Assembly (NCBI GenBank): GCA_035510555.1
Contig: DATKGX010000027.1
Coordinates: 1-58,085, forward strand
Length of the DNA stretch: 58,085 nucleotides
Reading direction: 5' to 3'
Source: DATKGX01 sp035510555
GTDB taxonomy: Bacteria > Patescibacteriota > Microgenomatia > Levybacterales > UBA12049
Positions 21,552-29,026 of this stretch are shown here, one piece after another. How positions within the stretch are numbered: position 1 is the first letter of the stretch; each line of letters begins with the position of its first letter. The notes beneath the pieces are model-generated. The model was not told where the DNA came from. It did not search any database and saw only the letters and a list, made by a program, of their open reading frames with translations. Position numbers and translations under genes: made by a program.

Positions 21552-23600
21552 TCAATCTCCGACTTGAATCATTTTAAATTCCCTTAAGAACAAATTGTAA
21601 TCAAATTTATCGATTGCGCCGTTATCTTCGAGATCGGAATTTATTTTATAGCTTGGAACTTGGTTGCATAATGCATGGCCATCAAGGTCGTTATAATTGG
21701 GGTCACTGATGCAGCTTAAAAGTATATGATAATCAAGAACTGACAATGCGTTGGGTGTAGCAATATCTCCCGTGACCAGATTAACAACGCCGGGGACGTT
21801 AACAGTGGTGTTGGTATCAACTACGGTTACGGAGCCCGGAACCAATTTAGTTAAATGTCCGTCAATAGTAATTTTTATTTTATAGGTGCCGGTTTTAAAG
21901 TTGGCTCCATAGGGAACTGTGCCGGCGTATTTTCCGATATTTGTTCCGCTGGTTTGGAAAGTAACATTGCCTTTTAAGGTTGCGACAGCGTTAGTGGTAG
22001 TATCGGTTAAAGTTAGAGTTATCGGTCGGGTTGGATTTTTAGGACTTTGGTTAGAGCCGGCAACTGGATTAGTTACCGCCTGACCGTTGATAATAGCTGT
22101 ATTGGTTTTAGTGGTCCAGTCGGCATTTGCCTGATCGCCGGTGTGGCCGATGCCGTCAAGACCAAGTACAAGAGCAAGTCCGGGCGCAGCATTGCAACTG
22201 TCTCCGGCTTTGGTACAGCCATCGGTATTAAGATCGCAAGTATTTACCTGGGTACAAGTATTGTTGACGCAGGCAAAGTGAGGATTCAATTTTGGCAAAT
22301 CGCAAGTCGTCGGTGGCGGAGGAGGACAATCTATAGAGCAGGCAGGATTTGTCTTTACGCCATCGGCTGAACAAGCGGTTGTTGTTCCGGCGCCACAACT
22401 GCCGTAAGTAGGCTTGCAAGTTGGATCTGGCGTGCAGCTGAAGGTGGAGGCGCAGCAAAAACTGTGCCCATTGTTAGTTGAAGCACCGCAATAAGCGTCT
22501 CCAACAGGGGCACTTCCTCCATAATCGGCGCAATAACTGGAATCTGCCTGGCAAGTCCCGGGGCAATTGTTATAACAAGTGTTGTTGAGTACTGTTTGCG
22601 GTTTGGTTGGATTCGTGTTGCAAGTAGAAACAGGAATTACCGGAGCAGGGCTATAACAAAGTACAGGATCCGCTGTTGTTCCGGCAGGATTACATGGAGC
22701 GGCATCTGTTATTTGTGAGCCGTAAGCTGCGTCTCCTCTGGATTTTTCAACACAAATGCCTCCTTTGTCGCTGCAGGTTGGAAGATTCTTGCAGCAAACG
22801 GTACCATGAGTAGGATCTCCTTGTTGTCCGCAATCGGAAGCGGCATTCAGAGGATTATTTATGGAATTGTAGGTAGTACAAACTAAAGACGAAACGCAAG
22901 AATATGTTCCGGTTAAGCCATTGTCGGCGGCCAATTGAGCGCAAGTTTTAGGCGCTGGCGGGGGAGTACAGTCTTTAGCTGTTGTGGTAGAACCTTGTGG
23001 AGATGGACTACAGCGATCGCTAGCATCGCACGCTTGTACCCACCATACAATAGAAGATGCATAACTAAGGCCGGTGGCCGTGTATGAATTGGCATAGGTC
23101 TTATAAGCAGTACTTGCCGCCGAACTTGTTCCGAAACGTATCCAATAGTATGACGCCCCGGCAACCCCAGTCCACGTAAAAGACATTTGGGAGTCTGTCC
23201 CAACGCAGGAAGGAGACATTACGCTTAAATTGGTAGGCTGTTGTGGGCTGCAATAATAACAACTCATGGTATTAACAGTGCTTGCAAACGTGGAGCTACT
23301 CCCACTGGGACAGCTTGTGTATGTGCCGCTTGGGCAATAGGGATTAGTTGATCCCGATTTGATGCAATTAAAACAGGAGTCCCCATTAGTACAGTTGTGA
23401 TCGGGAGCAGAGCCGGTATAAGGAATTTTAAGACTACAGTCGCATTGAGAGGTTGCTGTAGTATAACCTGATGGGCATGTTTCGCTGCTATATTGACAGG
23501 TGTTTGGAGATCCGCAAACGGCTAGGGATTTTTGAGAGAAGAAGGAAACGAAGACAAGTAGAAAAGCGATGGAAAATAACAAAGACAAAATCTTTTTCAT
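21552..23600 (-). CDS. secreted Cys-rich protein with fibronectin-III-like and dockerin-like modules
   Basis: 682 aa with a signal peptide (KKILSLLFSIAFLLVFVSFF, cleavage near SLAVCG). A Cys-rich region is followed by a fibronectin-type-III-like domain (about 125-205, SQMSFTWTGVAGASYYWIRF), more Cys-rich spacer, a transthyretin-like sandwich (about 510-600, TGTYKIKITIDGHLTK), and a C-terminal dockerin-type pair. Its second EF-hand-like repeat reads DLEDNGAIDKFDYNLFLREF. It lies upstream of the cohesin-like gene on the same strand. Confidence 0.75.
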   Translation of the reverse strand: MKKILSLLFSIAFLLVFVSFFSQKSLAVCGSPNTCQYSSETCPSGYTTATSQCDCSLKIPYTGSAPDHNCTNGDSCFNCIKSGSTNPYCPSGTYTSCPSGSSSTFASTVNTMSCYYCSPQQPTNLSVMSPSCVGTDSQMSFTWTGVAGASYYWIRFGTSSAASTAYKTYANSYTATGLSYASSIVWWVQACDASDRCSPSPQGSTTTAKDCTPPPAPKTCAQLAADNGLTGTYSCVSSLVCTTYNSINNPLNAASDCGQQGDPTHGTVCCKNLPTCSDKGGICVEKSRGDAAYGSQITDAAPCNPAGTTADPVLCYSPAPVIPVSTCNTNPTKPQTVLNNTCYNNCPGTCQADSSYCADYGGSAPVGDAYCGASTNNGHSFCCASTFSCTPDPTCKPTYGSCGAGTTTACSADGVKTNPACSIDCPPPPPTTCDLPKLNPHFACVNNTCTQVNTCDLNTDGCTKAGDSCNAAPGLALVLGLDGIGHTGDQANADWTTKTNTAIINGQAVTNPVAGSNQSPKNPTRPITLTLTDTTTNAVATLKGNVTFQTSGTNIGKYAGTVPYGANFKTGTYKIKITIDGHLTKLVPGSVTVVDTNTTVNVPGVVNLVTGDIATPNALSVLDYHILLSCISDPNYNDLDGHALCNQVPSYKINSDLEDNGAIDKFDYNLFLREFKMIQVGD

Positions 23601-23721
23601 TAAAATAACTACTAACTGCTGGCTACTAACAACTTACAAATAAACAATTAGTAAACTAATCTTAGAATAGTAAAGTTTAGGGTGGGTTGTCAAGAGCCGA
23701 TAGGCAACGACGAACGACTAG

Positions 23722-24075
23722 CTACTGACGAAGGGTTTTGGATAATCCACCGAGTTGTTTTGATATTGATTCCAATTTCTGTTCCAGCGCTTGAAACTGT
23801 TGAGTTGTAATTAGTTTTAAATCCAGAGCGACTTCAAAGCTTGCAATAGCCTCATCTGTTGAGCCAAGAGAAATTGCAATGAGTCTATTAAAGTCTTTGT
23901 CGGATTGCTTTGAGGACCCTTCAGCAATGTTTAGGATTATAGACAAAGAGCTTCTTTTTACTTGATCTGCCAAATATTGATATTGTCGAGGAAATTCATT
24001 TACGAGAAAGATTATTTCTTTGTGTAAATTTTTGGAATCCTGATAGACGTTAAATTTTCTATATCTAAAAGCCAT
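23722..24075 (-). CDS. four-helix-bundle protein (23S rRNA intervening-sequence type)
   Basis: 117 aa matching the S23/IVS four-helix-bundle family: FRYRKFNVYQDSKNLHKEII, LADQVKRSSLSIILNIAEGS, then FNRLIAISLGSTDEAIASFE. These are related to Avd proteins of diversity-generating retroelements, but no reverse transcriptase is present here. AGAAGTTAGTTG-type tandem repeats flank its 5' side. Function unknown. Confidence 0.88.
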   Translation of the reverse strand: MAFRYRKFNVYQDSKNLHKEIIFLVNEFPRQYQYLADQVKRSSLSIILNIAEGSSKQSDKDFNRLIAISLGSTDEAIASFEVALDLKLITTQQFQALEQKLESISKQLGGLSKTLRQ

Positions 24076-24129
24076 ACTATATATAATATAACAAATGCTA
24101 GAAGTTAGTTGTCAGATGTCAGAAGTTAG

Positions 24130-24158
24130 TTGCATTAATAACGTCTTTGTTTTATAAT
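24130..24158 (+). promoter_or_regulatory. promoter of rpsB
   Basis: TTGCAT (24130-24135), 17 bases, TATAAT (24153-24158). The predicted start near 24165 gives a leader of about 75 nt that begins right at the hairpin. Confidence 0.7.
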
Positions 24159-24172
24159 GTACCCATCACTCA

Positions 24173-24215
24173 CATTCGGACATTTGTCTCTGAGTTTAAA
24201 AGCTTCGTCCGGATG
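24173..24215 (+). promoter_or_regulatory. rpsB leader hairpin, candidate S2 autoregulatory site
   Basis: CATTCGGAC (24173-24181) pairs with GTCCGGATG (24207-24215): nine pairs with one T-G wobble around a 25-nt loop. It sits between the promoter and ATG 24241. Many bacteria control rpsB-tsf through an mRNA structure bound by S2; that role here is inference. Confidence 0.45.
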
Positions 24216-24240
24216 GCGGAATAAGGGACAAGAAAAATTT

Positions 24241-25101
24241 ATGAAACAAATTTCACTTGAAGAACTTCTTGAGGCCGGATGTCATTTTGGACATCAGGTA
24301 ACCCGTGGAAATCCAAAAGCCCGTGACTTTGTTTTTGAAGCTCGCGATAATATTCAGATTATTGATTTGGCAAAAACCAAAGAAGGTTTGGACGAAGCGG
24401 CAGAATTTGTGAGAGCGTTGGGCGAAAGGGGAGGAAGTCTTCTAGTAGTTGGAACAAAACGACAAGCCAGGTCAATTGTAGAGGAGGAAATTGTCCGAGC
24501 AAAAGAATTGCTCAAAAATGATAAACCCGATAGTATTAACAAGCTATTTTATGTTACCCAAAGATGGATTGGCGGAGTCTTAACTAATTTCGGCGAAGTT
24601 TCTAAGAATTTTCAGAAGTTAAAGGATTTAGGCGAAAAATTAAATAACGCCGAAGAAAAAGCCAAGTACACAAAAAAGGAAGTCGGACAGTGGGAGAAAG
24701 AAAAACAAAAATTGGAATCGTTTTATTCTGGTGTTTGGGAAATGCAACAAAAACCAGATGCGTTGTTTATAATTGATTCGCATTTGGAGGATTTGGCGGT
24801 TCGGGAAGCAACCAGCGTCGGCGTCCCCACCATTGCCATCGTTGATACCAACGCCGATCCATATATTATCGATCATCCGATTCCGGCCAATGACGACGCG
24901 GTCGGTTCAATCAAGTTAATTGCTACCCATATTATTGATGCTTGGGTGGAAGGAATAAAAGCGCAAAAACCGCCACCGTCCGACGCTAAAGCTATGGACG
25001 GCAAGAAAGTTGAAGGCGAGAAGAAAGAAATAGTAGAAGTTCAGAAGAAAGAAAAAACAGAAACTAAATCAAAAGTTAAAGTTAAAAGTAAGAAAAAATA
25101 A
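24241..25101 (+). CDS. rpsB: 30S ribosomal protein S2
   Basis: 286 aa from ATG 24241. The frame is open from 24157, but MKQISLEELLEAGCHFGHQV is the conserved S2 N-terminus, and a longer start would fall inside the leader hairpin. Marks include NIQIIDLAKTKEGLDEAAEF, TQRWIGGVLTNF and DALFIIDSHLEDLAVREA with PTIAIVDTNADP. A helical insertion (EKLNNAEEKAKYTKKEV) and a Lys-rich C-terminal tail are present. tsf follows after 111 bases of AT-rich repeats. Confidence 0.97.
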   Translation: MKQISLEELLEAGCHFGHQVTRGNPKARDFVFEARDNIQIIDLAKTKEGLDEAAEFVRALGERGGSLLVVGTKRQARSIVEEEIVRAKELLKNDKPDSINKLFYVTQRWIGGVLTNFGEVSKNFQKLKDLGEKLNNAEEKAKYTKKEVGQWEKEKQKLESFYSGVWEMQQKPDALFIIDSHLEDLAVREATSVGVPTIAIVDTNADPYIIDHPIPANDDAVGSIKLIATHIIDAWVEGIKAQKPPPSDAKAMDGKKVEGEKKEIVEVQKKEKTETKSKVKVKSKKK

Positions 25102-25212
25102 ATTTCTAATTTCTAATTCTTAATTTCTAATCAATTTTTAATGACGAATGTTTAAAAATTAAAACATTTGGATTTGATTGAAAATTAAAAATTTTGAATT
25201 TATAATTAAATT

Positions 25213-25662
25213 ATGGTTGATATTAAGTTAATTAAGCAATTAAGGGAAGAAACACAAGTTTCGATTGCGGATTGCACCAAGGCTTTAGAAGAAGCAAAAG
25301 GTGACTACGAAAAAGCAATCGAAATTCTTAAAAAAAGAGGAATCGAGAGGGCCGAGAAAAAGGCTGACCGGGAGACCGCGCAAGGGCTAATTGAAGCTTA
25401 CATTCATCAAAACGGAAAAGTGGGAGTGCTTCTGGAAATTTTGTGTGAGACGGATTTTGTCGCCAGAACCGAAGACTTCAAACGCTTAGCGCATGAAGTG
25501 GCAATGCAGATTGCGGCGATGAACCCGAAAAACATTGAAGTATTGTTAAAACAAGAATATATCCGCGACGGTTCAGTCACAATCGAAAATTTAATTAAAC
25601 AAGCAATCGGAAAATTGGGTGAAAACATCCGCGTGAAAGCGTTCACACGTTACGAATTATAG
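25213..25662 (+). CDS. tsf: elongation factor Ts (very short form)
   Basis: Guanine-nucleotide exchange factor of EF-Tu. The N-terminal UBA-like helix (IKQLREETQVSIADCTKALE) and the EF-Tu-contact region LCETDFVARTEDFKRLAHEV are intact. At 149 aa it lacks most of the C-terminal core found in E. coli (about 280 aa), as in other reduced genomes. It ends just before the CCGAAT repeats around the GxxExxY gene. Confidence 0.95.
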   Translation: MVDIKLIKQLREETQVSIADCTKALEEAKGDYEKAIEILKKRGIERAEKKADRETAQGLIEAYIHQNGKVGVLLEILCETDFVARTEDFKRLAHEVAMQIAAMNPKNIEVLLKQEYIRDGSVTIENLIKQAIGKLGENIRVKAFTRYEL

Positions 25663-25672
25663 ATACATATTT

Positions 25673-25703
25673 ACCCGAATTATTAGTCCGAATGGATCCG
25701 AAT
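25673..25703. repeat. CCGAAT repeats upstream of the GxxExxY gene
   Basis: ACCCGAAT (25673-25680) and two TCCGAAT copies (25687-25693 and 25697-25703), inverted relative to the ATTCGGGT / ATTCGGA copies after the gene. Confidence 0.6.
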
Positions 25704-25719
25704 AACAAGGAATAAACTT

Positions 25720-26106
25720 ATGCCCAAGATTATTCAAAAAGACCTCTCCTACAAACTAATGGGTATTTTATTCTCCGTTCAAAATAAACTTGGCAACAGA
25801 TATCAAGAAAAATATTACCAACGCGCGATTGAAGTAGCGTTAAAGGAAGAAAAGGTAAGTTTTAAAAGAGAGCTTCCCGTAGATTTAATGTTCAACGATG
25901 AAAGAATAGGAAAGTTCTTCCTTGATTTCTTGATAGAGAATAAAGTAGTATTGGAAGTGAAAACAGTTGATAGGCTAAAGCCAAAAGATTTCAAGCAAGT
26001 TTTAGCTTATCTTACTGCCAATAATTTGGAATTAGGAATTTTGGTCAATTTTAGAACAGACAAATTGACATATAAAAGAATTCTCAATTCTAAGTATTCG
26101 GGTTAA
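25720..26106 (+). CDS. GxxExxY-family protein (PD-(D/E)XK-like fold)
   Basis: 128 aa. The N-terminal helix KLMGILFSVQNKLGNRYQEKYYQRAIEV, shown here as GILFSVQNKLGNRYQEKYY, has the family-name motif. The middle and C-terminal parts have the nuclease-like core (FFLDFLIENKVVLEVKTVDR). It stands between tsf and frr where pyrH is usual. CCGAAT-type repeats lie on both sides, and its last codons sit inside the right repeats. Such genes occur in many copies next to rRNA or repeats; the role is unknown. Confidence 0.85.
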   Translation: MPKIIQKDLSYKLMGILFSVQNKLGNRYQEKYYQRAIEVALKEEKVSFKRELPVDLMFNDERIGKFFLDFLIENKVVLEVKTVDRLKPKDFKQVLAYLTANNLELGILVNFRTDKLTYKRILNSKYSG

Positions 26107-26112
26107 TTCGGA
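26096..26112. repeat. CCGAAT repeats downstream, inverted copies
   Basis: ATTCGGGT (26096-26103) and ATTCGGA (26106-26112), the reverse complements of the upstream set. They overlap the last codons of the GxxExxY gene. Confidence 0.55.
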
Positions 26113-26124
26113 GTAATCATTTGT

Positions 26125-26679
26125 ATGAATACGGATGTTGTGAAACAACAGATGCAGAAGGTGGTCGAGGTCATTAAGGTTGATCTTGGAACGGTTCGAA
26201 CCGGCAGAGCATCGCCGGCTTTGGTTGAAAATGTTGTCATCCATGCTTATGGCGGGACACAAGCTTTAAAAGTAGTTGAGTTGGCGCAAATTACTACTCA
26301 AGATAGTCAAACAATTGTCATTACTCCGTACGATAGTTCAATCATCGGCGAAATCCAGAAAGGCTTAATGGAAGGAAACATTGGACTAACGCCGGTCATT
26401 GACGGGCAAATCATCCGCATTTCGATTCCTCCCTTAACCGAAGAAAGAAGACAGCAGTTAGTGGCTTTGGTTAATCAAAAATTGGAAGGCGGCAAAGTGC
26501 AAATTAGGCAGGTAAGACACGAAGCGATGAACGAAGTTAAGAAACAGCTTAATGATAAAACGATTTCCGAAGACGAAATGTTTCACGCCGAGAAAGATAT
26601 CCAAAAATTAACAGACGATACCATTGCCGAACTCGACTCCTTAGGCAAGAAGAAAGAAGAAGAGCTCCTCGCGATTTAG
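26125..26679 (+). CDS. frr: ribosome recycling factor
   Basis: Releases ribosomes from mRNA after termination with EF-G. The 184-aa length fits. Marks are VDLGTVRTGRASPALVENVV, ALKVVELAQITTQDSQTIVI, LTEERRQQLVAL and the C-terminal helix IQKLTDDTIAELDSLGKKKE. It follows the GxxExxY gene by 18 bases. After the stop come TAGTATCTAGTATTTAGT-type repeats. Confidence 0.97.
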   Translation: MNTDVVKQQMQKVVEVIKVDLGTVRTGRASPALVENVVIHAYGGTQALKVVELAQITTQDSQTIVITPYDSSIIGEIQKGLMEGNIGLTPVIDGQIIRISIPPLTEERRQQLVALVNQKLEGGKVQIRQVRHEAMNEVKKQLNDKTISEDEMFHAEKDIQKLTDDTIAELDSLGKKKEEELLAI

Positions 26680-26722
26680 TATCTAGTATTTAGTATTAAG
26701 TATTTAGTATACTTTCTAAGTT

Positions 26723-27835
26723 ATGCTCCTGACGATAATTATTTTCCTAGTAATTCTTTCGGTGTTGGTTTTAGTGCATGAAGCGGGACATTTTTTTGTG
26801 GCGAAATTTTTCGGTATCAAAGTAGAAGAGTTTGGCTTTGGTTTTCCATTGACACGCCCAATTTTCTCTATCAAAAAAGGCGAGACAAAATATTCCCTCT
26901 ATCCATTGCTGATTGGCGGATTTGTCAAGCTTTATGGTGAGGATGAGGCGGGTTCCGGCTCAATTAAATTAAAGCAGAAAAAAGTAAAGAACGATTTACA
27001 TCGGGCATTTTTTGCCAAACCTATTTGGCAAAGAGCGTTGGTAATTTGCGCCGGAGTGTTCATGAATTTTGTCTTGGCGGTAGCAATAATTTCGTTTTTA
27101 TTCTCCGTTGTCGGTGTGCAAATGCCCGGCAATAAGGTAACTGTTGACGCGGTTGTTAAGGGCGCGCCGGCAGAGAAAGCAGGCATCAGGCCGGGGGATA
27201 TTGTTGTCTCTATTGACAAAACTTCAGTTACCAGCGCCGAGCAATTAGTCACTTATGCCAAAAAACACTTGGGACAAAAACTCGTACTAAAAGTCAAAAG
27301 TCAAAATTCAAAAGTCAAAAGTGTTGAAGTGGCACCGCGGAAAGTGTATCCGAGTAGTGAAGGTCCGATGGGAATCGCGATTTCGCAAAATGTAATTTTA
27401 AAAAAATATCCTTGGTATGAGGCGCCGTTTGTCGGAACAAAAGAGGCGTTGCGTGAAATTGTGTTGATGGTTCAGGGCTTGGCTACTTTAGTCTCCCAAC
27501 TTTTATTCCACGCATCTGTTCCAGCAGGTGTTACGGGGCCCGTGGGGATAGCCCAACTAACGGGAATTTTCTGCTCGAATACCAATAGCTGTTTATCGTT
27601 TATTTCATTGATTTCTTTAAACTTAGCGATAATTAATATCTTGCCGATTCCGGCGCTGGACGGGGGGAGGCTACTGTTTATTTTGATTGAGGGAGTTTTT
27701 AGGAAAAAAGTTGATGCAAAAATTGAAGGTTACGCGCACATGATTGGTATGATAATTTTACTGGGGCTAATTTTATTAATTACGCTCCATGATTTGTTTC
27801 GAATTTTAACCGGCCAGCCGATAATCCCAAAATAA
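26723..27835 (+). CDS. rseP: site-2 intramembrane metalloprotease
   Basis: Multi-spanning zinc protease that cuts membrane-embedded substrates. The HEAGH zinc motif is near residue 20 in the first membrane segment and the LDGGR motif near residue 312. A PDZ domain (about 135-215, APAEKAGIRPGDIVVSIDKT) lies between. Inside the PDZ, AAAAGTCAAAAGTC-type repeats (27289-27322) code VKSQNSKVKS without breaking the frame. 370 aa, normal for the family. Confidence 0.95.
   Translation: MLLTIIIFLVILSVLVLVHEAGHFFVAKFFGIKVEEFGFGFPLTRPIFSIKKGETKYSLYPLLIGGFVKLYGEDEAGSGSIKLKQKKVKNDLHRAFFAKPIWQRALVICAGVFMNFVLAVAIISFLFSVVGVQMPGNKVTVDAVVKGAPAEKAGIRPGDIVVSIDKTSVTSAEQLVTYAKKHLGQKLVLKVKSQNSKVKSVEVAPRKVYPSSEGPMGIAISQNVILKKYPWYEAPFVGTKEALREIVLMVQGLATLVSQLLFHASVPAGVTGPVGIAQLTGIFCSNTNSCLSFISLISLNLAIINILPIPALDGGRLLFILIEGVFRKKVDAKIEGYAHMIGMIILLGLILLITLHDLFRILTGQPIIPK
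27289..27322. repeat. AAGTCAAAA-type repeat inside rseP PDZ region
   Basis: Four near-copies of a 9-10-base unit AAAAGTCAA/AAATTCAA, the same type of AT-rich repeat seen between genes here, sit in frame in the rseP coding sequence. Confidence 0.6.
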
Positions 27836-27852
27836 AGGAATAAGCGCTGAGG

Positions 27853-27937
27853 TCTCTTACGAGATTCGGGGTCCTGTCAGGAATTTCCCTTCCGCCAGTG
27901 CTCACTCACGATTCACTGGTCTGCGCGCTGTCGGAAG
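27853..27937 (+). other. structured intergenic element with nested stems
   Basis: Between rseP and pgl. CTTCCG (27889-27894) pairs with CGGAAG (27932-27937). Directly inside, CCAGTG (27895-27900) pairs with CACTGG (27914-27919). Small hairpins precede it (TCTC/GAGA 27853-27864, TCCT/AGGA 27872-27882). More GC-rich than other intergenic DNA here. It could be a structured RNA or a palindromic repeat; no known family recognised. Confidence 0.4.
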
Positions 27938-27979
27938 CCTTTCCATTCCTGCCACCCCTTTTGTTAGAATACAGACGAA

Positions 27980-28699
27980 ATGAGAATTATTAAAGTAAAA
28001 AATCCGCAGCAGGGGGTTGAGGTTTGTAAAAAGCTGCTTTACGAAATAGCTTCCAAAACTTCAGTGTTGTTTTTGTCCGGCGGCTCGACGCCAAAAACGC
28101 TTTACGAAATTTTAGCCAAAGAGCAAAAATTAAAAGCCGGCGCGGTGGCTTTAATTGACGAGCGGTTTATTCAGAATCAAGAATCAAGAATTAAGAATTA
28201 TGAATTGCCGAAGGGGACAAACCAATTGATGATTGAGCAGACGGGATTGATTCGGTATCTGAAAAAGGCGAAAACGCGGTTCTACCCAATTCTGGAGAAT
28301 AAAAGTTTTGAGCAGACGACAAAAGATTATGATGAAACCGTCCGTTATCTTTTTAATTATTTTCCCAAAAATATTGGGATTTTGGGAATTGGAGTTGATG
28401 GACACACGGCGGGCATTCCTGCCGGCAGAATCAAGAATCAAGAATTAAGAATTATGAATGCGACGGATTTAGTGACTAGCTTTAATAATTTTCCGGCAGA
28501 ACAAAGAGAACGAATTACGCTGACTTTTTTGGGATTGTCAAAATTGGACCAGATAATTGTTTTGGTTTTTGGAAAAGACAAAAAGAAGGCGCTAAAGTTG
28601 ATGTTCCAAGATAGTTCACTCGCCGAAATTCCTTCCCGATTTTTAACGCAACCGGAAATCACAAACAAGGTAACATTAATTACCGACCAGGAGGGTTAA
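27980..28699 (+). CDS. pgl: 6-phosphogluconolactonase
   Basis: Hydrolyses 6-phosphogluconolactone from Zwf; its partners zwf and gnd follow. Marks are LFLSGGSTPKTLYEIL, the DERFI motif, and GILGIGVDGHTAGI with the catalytic His. 239 aa. Two perfect 34-bp copies of an AGAATCAAGAATCAAGAATT-type repeat lie in the gene in two different reading frames, coding QNQESRIKNYE and RIKNQELRIMN, so repeat DNA has been taken into the protein twice. Confidence 0.9.
   Translation: MRIIKVKNPQQGVEVCKKLLYEIASKTSVLFLSGGSTPKTLYEILAKEQKLKAGAVALIDERFIQNQESRIKNYELPKGTNQLMIEQTGLIRYLKKAKTRFYPILENKSFEQTTKDYDETVRYLFNYFPKNIGILGIGVDGHTAGIPAGRIKNQELRIMNATDLVTSFNNFPAEQRERITLTFLGLSKLDQIIVLVFGKDKKKALKLMFQDSSLAEIPSRFLTQPEITNKVTLITDQEG
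28172..28205. repeat. 34-bp repeat in pgl, copy 1
   Basis: Identical to 28426-28459. Here the repeat is read in frame 0 of pgl (CAG AAT CAA ...). Confidence 0.9.
28426..28459. repeat. 34-bp repeat in pgl, copy 2
   Basis: Identical to 28172-28205, read in a different pgl frame (its first base is the third base of a Gly codon). Confidence 0.9.
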
Positions 28700-28704
28700 T
28701 CTCC

Positions 28705-28941
28705 TTATTCGTCAGGGAGAGTCCAAATTCTACGCAGCAAATTTCTTGTCATGAGGCCACTTGTTTCTTCAGAAACTGCACCGGTTTCGCCTAATTCTAC
28801 CTGAGCGCGAGCCATCAGAATGTCATTGGCAACGGGAATAGGAGCTTCTAAAACATCGACTGTCCACAACGGATGATTCCTGTCTGCTAAAGACATTGCT
28901 GCTGGTGTTTCGTCGGCTACCCCCTTAGTCCCTCTTTCCAT
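28705..28941 (-). CDS. uncharacterised 78-aa protein
   Basis: Convergent with pgl and divergent from zwf. No family recognised; soluble, with a helical middle (DILMARAQVELGETGAVSEE). A small gene on the opposite strand filling an otherwise empty gap, so coding is plausible but not proven. Confidence 0.5.
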   Translation of the reverse strand: MERGTKGVADETPAAMSLADRNHPLWTVDVLEAPIPVANDILMARAQVELGETGAVSEETSGLMTRNLLRRIWTLPDE

Positions 28942-29026
28942 GCAGAGATTATACTACAAGATGCTTTATTACGTCAAGTAAATATACATCTTTCTATTTT
29001 CATTATTTAGTTCTATAATTTCTTTT

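Noticed and set aside
23722..24075. Avd of a diversity-generating retroelement
   Set aside because: Related four-helix bundle, but no reverse transcriptase, template repeat or variable repeat was seen.
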